Assembly: GCF_014692525.1 (NCBI RefSeq)
Contig: NZ_JACNYL010000002.1
Location: 434,001 to 498,000, forward strand
DNA: 64,000 nt
Direction: 5' to 3'
Source of the DNA: Sphingobacterium chuzhouense
Lineage (GTDB): Bacteria; Bacteroidota; Bacteroidia; Sphingobacteriales; Sphingobacteriaceae
Positions 38,940-47,007 of this stretch are shown piece after piece; the stretch's first letter is position 1; every line of letters begins with the position of its first letter. Both the position numbers and the translations under genes were made by a program. The notes beneath the pieces are model-generated. The model ran no database searches, was not told where the DNA came from, and was given only the letters and a program-made list of their open reading frames with translations.

Positions 38940-38972
38940 GCGAATACTCGAAATATAGTAGCGGATACTCAA
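38940..38972 (+). promoter_or_regulatory. Candidate LytTR operator (direct repeat pair)
   Basis: GCGAATACTCGA (38940-38951) and GCGGATACTCAA (38961-38972) match at 10 of 12 positions and start exactly 21 bp apart, two helical turns. That is the layout of LytTR binding sites. The pair lies just after the regulator gene and about 100 bp before the ATG of the secreted LamG-like gene at 39075. Confidence 0.55.
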
Positions 38973-39074
38973 GCATCTATTTTCCTTCTCCTTTTTATCC
39001 CCCGATAACCCTACATTTAACTATCGAAGCACGACGAAGGCGCTTTGTGATTATCGTACATTAAATAAAAATCT

Positions 39075-39899
39075 ATGAAACAGGTCACCATTTTAATTAC
39101 CATACTGGGCATAACATTGAGTAGCCACGCACAGATTTTAAAAAAAATACAACGCAAAGTTGAGAGTAAAGTTGAAAAGTCCGTCGACGAACTGATGAAT
39201 GAAAAAAAGGAGGAAAGAAACAAATCAGAAGCTGATATTTCGGGGACTGCTAGTCCTAAAACTACGGGAACATTTGATATCCTGACCAATGCCGAACCCT
39301 TCACAGCCGGCCATGTGCTATTGTTCGAAGATAGCCTGGATTACGATACGCCGGGCCGTATGGCGAGATATTGGCAAACCAACAGTACCGGCACAGTAGT
39401 TGAAATCAGTGGTGCTCCGGGAAAATGGTTAAAATTGGCCAATCAAGCTTCCTACCAGTTGGATACGTTACTACATCTACCGCAAAAATTTACGCTCGAA
39501 TTTGATCTTTTAACCCGTGCCAATGAAGCTAAGGATATACGATCGATAGACTTCGGTTTCTCCAAAAACAACAGCACGCGGAAATATATCTATGGTGTGG
39601 CAAATGAGACAAATGTATATACCAGCTTACAATATTACTATGAAACAATAAACACCACCAGCAATAATAACCAGAATAGCAGTAGGATTGAGTTTCCATT
39701 GAGCAACTACGCCAATGCTATCATGCACGTATCGATGTCTATAGACGGCAGCCGAATGCAAGTTTACGTGGACGAACATAAAGTATTAGATGCTACCGTA
39801 CTAGATCCTCGAGCACCAAAACACTTTTTCGTATCTACGGAAAACTATCGTAACAATGCACAGGTCTTTATCAGCAATCTACGTATAAGTGGGTTTTAG
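39075..39899 (+). CDS. Secreted LamG-like protein
   Basis: 274 residues. Signal peptide MKQVTILITILGITLSSHAQ. Residues ~22-55 are a charged helical stretch (KIQRKVESKVEKSVDELM) followed by a jelly-roll/laminin-G-like domain (LLFEDSLDYDTPGRMARYW, LEFDLLTRANEAK, MQVYVDEHKVLD, FISNLRISGF). In many Bacteroidota a similar N-terminal module precedes an OmpA peptidoglycan-binding domain; here the protein ends without it. It follows the kinase/LytTR pair and a repeat pair that may control it, so it is a likely target. Confidence 0.7.
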   Translation: MKQVTILITILGITLSSHAQILKKIQRKVESKVEKSVDELMNEKKEERNKSEADISGTASPKTTGTFDILTNAEPFTAGHVLLFEDSLDYDTPGRMARYWQTNSTGTVVEISGAPGKWLKLANQASYQLDTLLHLPQKFTLEFDLLTRANEAKDIRSIDFGFSKNNSTRKYIYGVANETNVYTSLQYYYETINTTSNNNQNSSRIEFPLSNYANAIMHVSMSIDGSRMQVYVDEHKVLDATVLDPRAPKHFFVSTENYRNNAQVFISNLRISGF

Positions 39900-39989
39900 T
39901 GCAGCACGAAGAGTCTGTTCCGCATCTTTGTCTTCATAGTTTACGATCAACTCCTGCAGTTTACCCCACAAGGATAGCTGCCCTACAAT
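39879..39989 (-). pseudogene. Possible coding remnant, minus strand
   Basis: A minus-strand stretch of 36 codons with protein-like content (GQLSLWGKLQELIVNYED, then AEQTLRAALKPTYT), bounded by TAA upstream and TAG downstream and lacking a start. It partly overlaps the end of the LamG-like gene. Not recognised; decayed gene or chance. Confidence 0.3.
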
Positions 39990-40051
39990 TTATTTTCTAA
40001 TCTCGCAACTATTAACTCTGAGAAACTGTTCTCCTGTTAAATAGATATATA

Positions 40052-40744
40052 ATGCGGATATTCTTTGGGGTGGTATGGGTTGTTATTATATTGCCGTATT
40101 TTTTTATTACACTATGCTTTGCACAGAACCGGTTTGGAACGACACCGCAAATCAACGCTGAATTTGATATCAGCCAGTTCGTGTCAATCGATGCCAAGAT
40201 ACAGAACCGTTTCCTGCTGTATCAGAACCCGCTAGAGGAATCCAGCAATAGATCAGGATTTGATCATACAGGCATCCAATTCGTTGCTACAGCAAAAAAA
40301 GGCTTTTTGAAAAATTTCGGGGCGGGTTATCTCTTTCGCTGGGACAATAGCGACGGTCGTTTTGTACACCGCATTATCGAACAATACACTACCGAACAGC
40401 AATTAGACGTCGTACAACTCGAACATCGCATCCGAGCTGACCAGACCTTTCAGCGTGAGGAGGGTGCAAAATATCGCTTCCGGTATAGTATTGGCGTCGA
40501 GCAGCCACTAAATGGTATCACTATCGATCCTAAAGAGTATTATCTCGCCTTCGACAATGAATACGTGGGTTCCTTTCAAGATGGCACAGGACATGTGGAA
40601 ATTAGATTTTCCAGTGCATTGGGTTATAACATTTCCAAAGACGATCAGCTAGAGGCCGGACTCGATTACCGTGCAAGCAATCTTATGGAACGTGATGCCA
40701 TAAATACACTATGGTTGAACATAGGCTGGCGACATAGCTTTTAG
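40052..40744 (+). CDS. DUF2490-like outer membrane protein
   Basis: 230 residues. Signal peptide MRIFFGVVWVVIILPYFFI ending CFAQ. The remainder alternates in beta-barrel fashion: DISQFVSIDAKIQNRFL, FGAGYLFRWDNSDGRFVHR, VVQLEHRIRADQTF, FRYSIGVEQPLNG, and the final LWLNIGWRHSF. Pattern and length fit DUF2490 barrels, whose function is not known. Convergent with the TspO-like gene, sharing 4 bp at the stops. Confidence 0.75.
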   Translation: MRIFFGVVWVVIILPYFFITLCFAQNRFGTTPQINAEFDISQFVSIDAKIQNRFLLYQNPLEESSNRSGFDHTGIQFVATAKKGFLKNFGAGYLFRWDNSDGRFVHRIIEQYTTEQQLDVVQLEHRIRADQTFQREEGAKYRFRYSIGVEQPLNGITIDPKEYYLAFDNEYVGSFQDGTGHVEIRFSSALGYNISKDDQLEAGLDYRASNLMERDAINTLWLNIGWRHSF

Positions 40745-41514
40745 AAAGAAATCCTACGGCTTTTCAACGCATTGGCCACAATGGCTATGAGGATAACAAA
40801 TGCGACAATATAGCAAGCATAAACAACGGTACTGCTTCCATTATCTGCATTATTAGCTACTGCGATCGCGATCAGCGCCCAGATACCAACCAAGCCATAT
40901 TCACGAAGGTTGCGCGTAGCAATCATAAACACATTCACCAAGCCCGCGACACCTATCATGATGACCGTCCATGTCACGGGTGAAATGCCCCAGCCATCCC
41001 AATTTATCTTCGTGAGCCAAGCAGCTATATTCGCAATCAATGCAACCGAGATCCAACCAGCGTACAGCGCGAAAGGCCAAAATATGAAAAGGTATCTTCT
41101 GAGTGGGTGATAATCCAATTCCATTCGCGTAACCAAAATGATTTTTAACAGGCCAACAAGAAGAAACACCATGATGATAACAGAAAGGCCTATATAATCA
41201 TTTAACCACGTCATCACCCAAAGAGAATTCGCAAGACAAGTAAACACGAAAAGCCAACGTATTTTGAAAAGTATGGGATCCGTTTCCTTTTTCGTGAAGA
41301 GGCCGCGTCCCGTATAAAGAACAAAGCCTAATAGTCCGAGATAAATAATCCCCCAGATAGAAAATGCATATCCAGCCGGTGTGAAAAAATTGGCATATCT
41401 CTCCGACACCGTCGCCATGGTATTACCGTTAAAGATTCCTGCATTACCTAAATAATTGACAAAGATCGTGATGATCAAAGCGAGGCCATTAGCTATCGGA
41501 AGAAATGTTTTCAT
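40741..41514 (-). CDS. TspO/MBR-like membrane protein
   Basis: 257 residues, longer than typical TspO (~160), with about seven membrane segments. TspO/MBR-like blocks are FFTPAGYAFSIWGIIYLG near the N-terminus, and W-rich helices (NIAAWLTKINWDGWGISPV). TspO proteins bind tetrapyrroles and sense oxygen or stress. The extra helices and weak conservation make function unsure. It is downstream of the LytTR regulator gene (41533) with an 18-bp gap. Confidence 0.7.
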   Translation of the reverse strand: MKTFLPIANGLALIITIFVNYLGNAGIFNGNTMATVSERYANFFTPAGYAFSIWGIIYLGLLGFVLYTGRGLFTKKETDPILFKIRWLFVFTCLANSLWVMTWLNDYIGLSVIIMVFLLVGLLKIILVTRMELDYHPLRRYLFIFWPFALYAGWISVALIANIAAWLTKINWDGWGISPVTWTVIMIGVAGLVNVFMIATRNLREYGLVGIWALIAIAVANNADNGSSTVVYACYIVAFVILIAIVANALKSRRISF

Positions 41515-41532
41515 ATTAATTTTATTTTTCGT

Positions 41533-42249
41533 CTACCGCCCCAGCCATTCCTGGAAGAGAAAGGAACGTTCCTGACTAACGATCACATCCTCATCATGTT
41601 CGGGGACAAGTTTTACTTTTACACGACCACGGCTTATTTTCAGCATTGATACGATGGCATCGATATGCACCATAAATTTTCGGTTTATCTGGAAAAAAAA
41701 TGCCGGATCCAGTTTTGTGGCTATCCCCATCAAGGTATCCTCGATAATATAGCGTCCCCCAGCTTTCTCGACCGCAAATAACGTTTTATCTTCCGCCATA
41801 AAGTAGGCGATATCATCTACGGGGAGCGATTTGAGATGGATACCATATTTGACCAGAAATCGACTTTTATAATGTGGTTCATCCGAAGGCAGCAATTTTC
41901 TTACCTTTGCGATAGCCTGTTCCATATCTTCTTGATCAAAAGGTTTCAACAAGTAAGCATAACCTTGGTTCTGAAAGGCATCGAGCGCATATTCGTCGTA
42001 GGCTGTGGTAAAAATAACAGGCGCCGATACCGGTACTTGTTTAAACACATCTAGGCTGATACCGTCTGCCAGATGTATATCCATAAAGATCAGGTCCGGA
42101 CTGTTATTACGTAACCAGTTCACAGCATCACGGACAGTATCCAACCGAATCAACTTGGGATTTTCGGCTAGTAACAACAGCGCCAACATATCGCGAAGAC
42201 TATCCCACGCCCATTCTTCATCCTCTACAACAAGTATTTGCCAAGCCAT
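41533..42249 (-). CDS. LytTR-family response regulator
   Basis: 238 residues from the ATG at 42249 (MAWQILVVEDEEWAWDSL); the frame opens 19 codons earlier within a terminator. Receiver domain with acidic pocket VVEDEE, phosphoacceptor in LIFMDIHLADG, FTTAYDEY and LLKPFDQED. The LytTR domain follows (FLVKYGIHLKSLPVDDIAYF, then FFQINRKFMVHIDAIVSM). The matching kinase is probably the LytS-type gene at 49754, 7.5 kb upstream on the same strand, at the other end of the SusCD/protease block. An 18-bp gap leads to the TspO-like gene. Confidence 0.9.
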   Translation of the reverse strand: MAWQILVVEDEEWAWDSLRDMLALLLLAENPKLIRLDTVRDAVNWLRNNSPDLIFMDIHLADGISLDVFKQVPVSAPVIFTTAYDEYALDAFQNQGYAYLLKPFDQEDMEQAIAKVRKLLPSDEPHYKSRFLVKYGIHLKSLPVDDIAYFMAEDKTLFAVEKAGGRYIIEDTLMGIATKLDPAFFFQINRKFMVHIDAIVSMLKISRGRVKVKLVPEHDEDVIVSQERSFLFQEWLGR

Positions 42250-42263
42250 ACGGTAAAAATAGA

Positions 42264-42303
42264 AAAAATCCCTTATGCTACGATGACCGCATAAGGGATT
42301 TTT
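42264..42303 (-). terminator. Rho-independent terminator after susD-like gene
   Basis: Perfect 15-bp stem with GC-poor ends, AAAAATCCCTTATGC paired to GCATAAGGGATTTTT, with a 10-nt loop. On the minus strand it lies 24 bp past the SusD stop and 15 bp before the regulator start, so regulator and SusD are probably separate transcripts. Confidence 0.75.
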
Positions 42304-42327
42304 CATATAGTTACCACTACGCGTATG

Positions 42328-43653
42328 CTAGAGTAGCTCTGGGTTGTTCTCTACCGCTTCCTTTGGATAGCGAATGGTATATCGCGGATCTCCCGCTTGT
42401 AACGTGTATGTCTTATCCAGAAACACGTGTTGAATTTCGGGGCGCCCCCAACGTTTCAGATCATACCAGCGCAGCCCTTCTAACGCTAACTCCCGTGCTC
42501 TTTCCACCTGCACGAAATTCAATAGTTCAGAGACGGAACGCATTTTTAGATCAGCCGTCTGTTCGGTGGCTGCTGTTCCCGTTAGTCTATGCTTTGCCAA
42601 GGTCTGTAAGGCTTCCAAAGCCACCTCTTTACGTTCACTATGTAAGGCCGCTTCCGCAACAATCAAATAAAGCTCGCCATTTCTAAAACTGACCTTAAAT
42701 TTATTGTTGCCCCCCTTACGCGATTTATACTCGCCGCCGGATTTTTCTTCAAAATAGCGTGCAAAACGCTTATCGTTCACCCTATCGTAGAGTGCCAGCA
42801 TATCCTCCGAAACACTGGTGCTACTATTTACCTGCGCTGTCATCGGATTATCTAAAGCTTGTATAGATTCCACCGATTCAAAATCATTGGGCAACAAAGC
42901 CTCGTCTATGTTTAAATCTACCAGCCCGCCTTCTATCGCCAAAGCCGCCTGCGCTTCCGATAGCGCCTGTCCCCATTCTGAACGATAGAGATGTAAACGC
43001 GCCGCGAAAGCATGAACCGCCCGTTTGCTGAAACGATAGCGGTGGTTCGAAGGTTGGTCGGCGGTCTGCAGCAGCGCCATGGCATGCTGTATATCGGCCG
43101 TAATAAAAGTATATACCTCCTCCATCGTACTTACTGGAAAATTCTGTTCCAGATCAATTTTCTCAGCGATGGGCACCCCTTTGTGCTGTTTATTTGCTTC
43201 GTTATACACGGGAGCATAGCAGTTTAGCAGTTCGAAGTGACCATATGCGCGCAACAAGTAGGCTTCCGCCTTCATTTGTTTTGTCACGTCATTATCTCCG
43301 AGTTTGCTATCTATTTCCGTCAATAACAAATTCGCATAAAAGATACTTTTATAAAACTGTTCCCAAGGATACGACAATGTCGTAGGCGCCGGTGATTCAT
43401 CATTCCAAATATAGATATCCCGTAACGCATCTACGTCATCGGAATACGGATCCAAGATCAGTTCATCCGTCCGTAACAACAACAAAGACTTATGTGATGG
43501 GAACGTTGCATAACCCATAGTCAACAACGCGCGAAAGTCTGATTCGGTTGAAGGTACAACCGTACCTACAGGCTGTATATCCAAGTATTTATTGCAAGAC
43601 TGTAACAGTATCCCCGCAACAACTATATATAAGTAAATTAATTTTCGTTTCAT
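42328..43653 (-). CDS. SusD/RagB-like nutrient-binding lipoprotein
   Basis: 441 residues. Lipoprotein signal with lipobox LLQSC (Cys20) followed by NKYLDIQPVG, the RagB/SusD hallmark start. The middle is the TPR-like scaffold (SYPWEQFYKSIFYANLLL, AEAYLLRAYGHFELLN), and the C-terminal block ELALEGLRWYDLKRWG is family-typical. SusD caps the SusC channel at the cell surface and binds the ligand. The gene lies 21 bp after the SusC gene; the ligand could be peptide rather than glycan given the adjacent protease (inference). Confidence 0.92.
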   Translation of the reverse strand: MKRKLIYLYIVVAGILLQSCNKYLDIQPVGTVVPSTESDFRALLTMGYATFPSHKSLLLLRTDELILDPYSDDVDALRDIYIWNDESPAPTTLSYPWEQFYKSIFYANLLLTEIDSKLGDNDVTKQMKAEAYLLRAYGHFELLNCYAPVYNEANKQHKGVPIAEKIDLEQNFPVSTMEEVYTFITADIQHAMALLQTADQPSNHRYRFSKRAVHAFAARLHLYRSEWGQALSEAQAALAIEGGLVDLNIDEALLPNDFESVESIQALDNPMTAQVNSSTSVSEDMLALYDRVNDKRFARYFEEKSGGEYKSRKGGNNKFKVSFRNGELYLIVAEAALHSERKEVALEALQTLAKHRLTGTAATEQTADLKMRSVSELLNFVQVERARELALEGLRWYDLKRWGRPEIQHVFLDKTYTLQAGDPRYTIRYPKEAVENNPELL

Positions 43654-43674
43654 ATCTATCCTAACTAAAAAGCC

Positions 43675-46600
43675 TTAAAACTGAGCAGATAAACCAAACG
43701 TAAACGATTTGGTTATCGGCTGCGCATAGAAGTTTCCAAATGTTTCGGGATCGAAATAACCGTCATACGAATCACCGAAAACGAATAAGTTTCTGCCTTC
43801 CACATTAAATCGAACGCTACCCGCACCTATACGTTTAGCGATTTTTGCTGGCATGCTATACCCCAGGCGTATACTGTTGATGCGCACGTAGCTCATATTT
43901 TTTGCCCAGATATCGTAATATCCGAAGGATCTAGCAGGATCATTATCCATCATCCAGCTATATGCAATCCAACGGGCATTATCATCTATATTCGTGCTAC
44001 CCAAACCAGGTAGACCGTTTCCATTTACGGCATCCATTACCCTATTGGATTGATTCATACCCCGATCCAGACTTGCCGGATTATACGGTGGCGTATCACG
44101 CATCCACCGGTCCAGATTGAATACGGCTGATACTGCTAAGTCAAACTGATCGAAACGGAATCTATTGGTCATACCCCCTACAAACTTCGGATCCCCATTC
44201 CCCAAATAGCGAAATTTGCTTCGGTAACTCGTCGCTGTAAGATCTGTAGACACCATATAGCCGGGTAGAAAATCAGCCCACGGATCAGAGAGACCATAAA
44301 ACTCCTCGAACGCTACCGTTTCGCCAGCCGCTCCCCGAAACTGCATCAAACCATCGGCATCTATCCCCGCAGTCGGCAATACGAATACGGAATTGATCGG
44401 GAAGCCCTCCTGATGTTCAGGAACGTACGCCTTCGGATCCGCCAATACTTTTGTCAGCTTATTGCTATTGTGTGCAATATTAAAATCTGTTCCCCATTCA
44501 AAGCGATCACGCACGATATTCCTACTGGAAATCATCAGCTCAATACCTTCGTTTTTCACCGCTGCCCAATTCCGCTGGATATTGGCAAAGCCATTTTCTA
44601 GCGCAAGCTGGCTAACACCAATCACATCCGTACTATGCCGATTGTAGTAGTCTACCGTCACATTCAAACGATCCGACCACAAGCCCATGTCCAGCCCTGC
44701 ATTCCAAGATTGTGTTCTTTCCCATCTCAGTTTGTCGTTTGCCGGTATATCGATCACGATCGTTCCTTCGTTTGAACCCGGTAATATCGTCGTGTTGTTG
44801 TATTTCCCTACGAAAAAAGGATAGGTATTCCGGTCGATGTTTCCCTGTATACCGTAAGATGCACGCAAACGCAAATTCGATATCGTCGGTATGGCTTCCA
44901 TGAACGACTCTTCGGTTACAATCCACGATCCAGCGAGCGACCAAATTGGTAGAAACCGGTATTTTGGATCGACACCAAACATGTTCGACCCGTCGTAACG
45001 AATACTCCCGAATAGATTATATTTCCGGTCCAATGTGTAGGTGGCATTCGCAAAAAACGAAGCATACGAAGTCTCGTTAATTCCCTTCGCATATTGGCGA
45101 AAAATTTCACTGTTCTCATATCCTGTATTCGGAAAAATTAGAGGTTTAGTTGTTAATGTTACCGGATTAAAGCCAAAGCCTTTGGTGGATATCATTGTAT
45201 TTTTACTCCGTCGAAGTTCCGTACCGCCCATAAGATCTAATTCATGGCGTTCACCGAAGGTCGTGTTGTAATTTAAAAAAGACTTCCAATTATATTGAAA
45301 AGCACTGGTAGACGTGTTTTCGATCAGACCACCATCGGGTAAAAAGAATTTATCTCCGCCATACCGGGTAGAACGATAGCGTTTACGTCTAAAGTAACTT
45401 TCTTCATCCATAAACCGTTCCGTACCTATTTCCTCGAACTGCAAACCCAACTCGGAGCGAATATTCAAATTATGGAGAATATCATACTGCAAAAAAGAAA
45501 TCGCTTTTAAGCTTTTGTTCGCTAAACTATACCGCGTATTATCGCGTTCCTCCATCGCGTTGAAGGGTATATATGTATCACCCTCGTAACCTTCAATATC
45601 CGGATCGTACACATACGAGCCATCCTCATTTCGAATAGCGAGGTATGGATTTACGGTACGCGCATAATAACTTGGATTGGTGAATGCATCCTGATCCTGT
45701 ACCGGATTGTGCCTGTCACTAACCGCCCCCATCAGATTTACGCCGGCCTTCATTCGGCTATTTATACGGAAATCGTTGTTTAACGTCAACGTATAGCGTT
45801 TCAGCCCCACGTTGTATGTGCTTCCTTTTTCGTCAAAATAGCCTGCAGAAAGGTAATATTGATGAACCTCACCACCACCAGCTAATGAGGCGGCGTATTG
45901 CTGATTGACAGCCGTTCTAAACAAGTCGTTTGCCCAAGAACCCTGTTGATTGCGTAGCGCATCAATAGCCGTTCGCGTATCTTGTGACAATGCACCTAAA
46001 CCTCCCGTACGGTAGCTCTCCCATTCATTAGATGCCGTTAGTAAACGAGCTATGGCACCTTTGTTTGACCGGTAAGTCAGATCAGCGCGCTTCGCCATTT
46101 CCAGTTCAAAATCTACTTTTTGTGAGGCATTCATCAAATTTAACCGGTCGAAGTCGGGACGCTGCGTCACAAACGTATTCGCAGAAACGCTGACCTTTGC
46201 TGGCCCCGCTTGTCCACGTTTGGTGGTGATCACGATTACGCCATTCGCGGCACGTGCACCATAGATTGCTGTAGCCGCAGCATCTTTTAATACCGTGATA
46301 TCTTTGATATCCTCCGGATTTAACCCCGCGATGGGCAGATTTCTTAGCGTGTTTATATCGTCCTTATCCAGGCGATTCGGTAGCTCAGTGCCTTCTACAG
46401 GCAGGCCATCAACCACCCACAATGGATCCTGCGTACCATTCATCGAAACCGTACCCCGGATACGGATCTGCGATACGCCGTTTGGTCCACCGCTTAAATT
46501 GGAAAACTGCATACCCGGTATCTGTCCTTCCAGCATCTGTTCGATACTCGCCACGCCCGACTGCTTGATTTTTTCAGCATCGATTTTCGTGTAAGCTGTG

Positions 46601-46995
46601 GTATTCTTCCGCTTCTTGATATCACTGTAACCCGTCACGATCACCTCTTCCAAGGCTTTATCGTCTGGTTGAAGCAGAAACGTTTTCCGTCCCTGATAAG
46701 TTCCCACACGCAAACTTTCATACCCCATAAAAGAAATGGTCACGACTTTTACATCATTTGGTAACTCCAGCACAAATTCGCCCTTACTGTCGGTTATGGC
46801 CCCCAATACCGACTGTTGGACCTGTCCTGCGACCCCTGTCTGCTCTGATACCGTCGAGCGGTCCACCGTAACGGCGGCACCCGCAATTGCCTGGTTGGTT
46901 ACCGCATCCAGCACGCGCCCTTCCAACCTTGTTATATCCTGTGCCCGGCTTATATGCACACAGCATATCATCAAAATAATTACTATTCTATACAT
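43675..46995 (-). CDS. SusC/RagA-like TonB-dependent receptor
   Basis: 1106 residues. Signal peptide (IVIILMICCVHISRAQ), then a carboxypeptidase-D regulatory-like domain (LEGRVLDAVTNQAIAGAAV), the plug (GVASIEQMLEGQIPGMQF, then DPLWVVDGLPVEGTEL and AATAIYGARAANGVIVITTK, the SusC signature) and a long beta-barrel ending FTFGLSAQF. It imports ligands across the outer membrane using TonB energy. Partner of the SusD-like gene; metalloprotease gene directly upstream. Confidence 0.95.
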   Translation of the reverse strand: MYRIVIILMICCVHISRAQDITRLEGRVLDAVTNQAIAGAAVTVDRSTVSEQTGVAGQVQQSVLGAITDSKGEFVLELPNDVKVVTISFMGYESLRVGTYQGRKTFLLQPDDKALEEVIVTGYSDIKKRKNTTAYTKIDAEKIKQSGVASIEQMLEGQIPGMQFSNLSGGPNGVSQIRIRGTVSMNGTQDPLWVVDGLPVEGTELPNRLDKDDINTLRNLPIAGLNPEDIKDITVLKDAAATAIYGARAANGVIVITTKRGQAGPAKVSVSANTFVTQRPDFDRLNLMNASQKVDFELEMAKRADLTYRSNKGAIARLLTASNEWESYRTGGLGALSQDTRTAIDALRNQQGSWANDLFRTAVNQQYAASLAGGGEVHQYYLSAGYFDEKGSTYNVGLKRYTLTLNNDFRINSRMKAGVNLMGAVSDRHNPVQDQDAFTNPSYYARTVNPYLAIRNEDGSYVYDPDIEGYEGDTYIPFNAMEERDNTRYSLANKSLKAISFLQYDILHNLNIRSELGLQFEEIGTERFMDEESYFRRKRYRSTRYGGDKFFLPDGGLIENTSTSAFQYNWKSFLNYNTTFGERHELDLMGGTELRRSKNTMISTKGFGFNPVTLTTKPLIFPNTGYENSEIFRQYAKGINETSYASFFANATYTLDRKYNLFGSIRYDGSNMFGVDPKYRFLPIWSLAGSWIVTEESFMEAIPTISNLRLRASYGIQGNIDRNTYPFFVGKYNNTTILPGSNEGTIVIDIPANDKLRWERTQSWNAGLDMGLWSDRLNVTVDYYNRHSTDVIGVSQLALENGFANIQRNWAAVKNEGIELMISSRNIVRDRFEWGTDFNIAHNSNKLTKVLADPKAYVPEHQEGFPINSVFVLPTAGIDADGLMQFRGAAGETVAFEEFYGLSDPWADFLPGYMVSTDLTATSYRSKFRYLGNGDPKFVGGMTNRFRFDQFDLAVSAVFNLDRWMRDTPPYNPASLDRGMNQSNRVMDAVNGNGLPGLGSTNIDDNARWIAYSWMMDNDPARSFGYYDIWAKNMSYVRINSIRLGYSMPAKIAKRIGAGSVRFNVEGRNLFVFGDSYDGYFDPETFGNFYAQPITKSFTFGLSAQF

Positions 46996-47007
46996 TAGAA
47001 ATATTTG

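Noticed and set aside
40007-40034. AACTATT and AACTGTT half repeats before the DUF2490 gene, considered as a third LytTR site
   Set aside because: Spacing is 17 bp and match is poor, unlike the 21-bp pairs.
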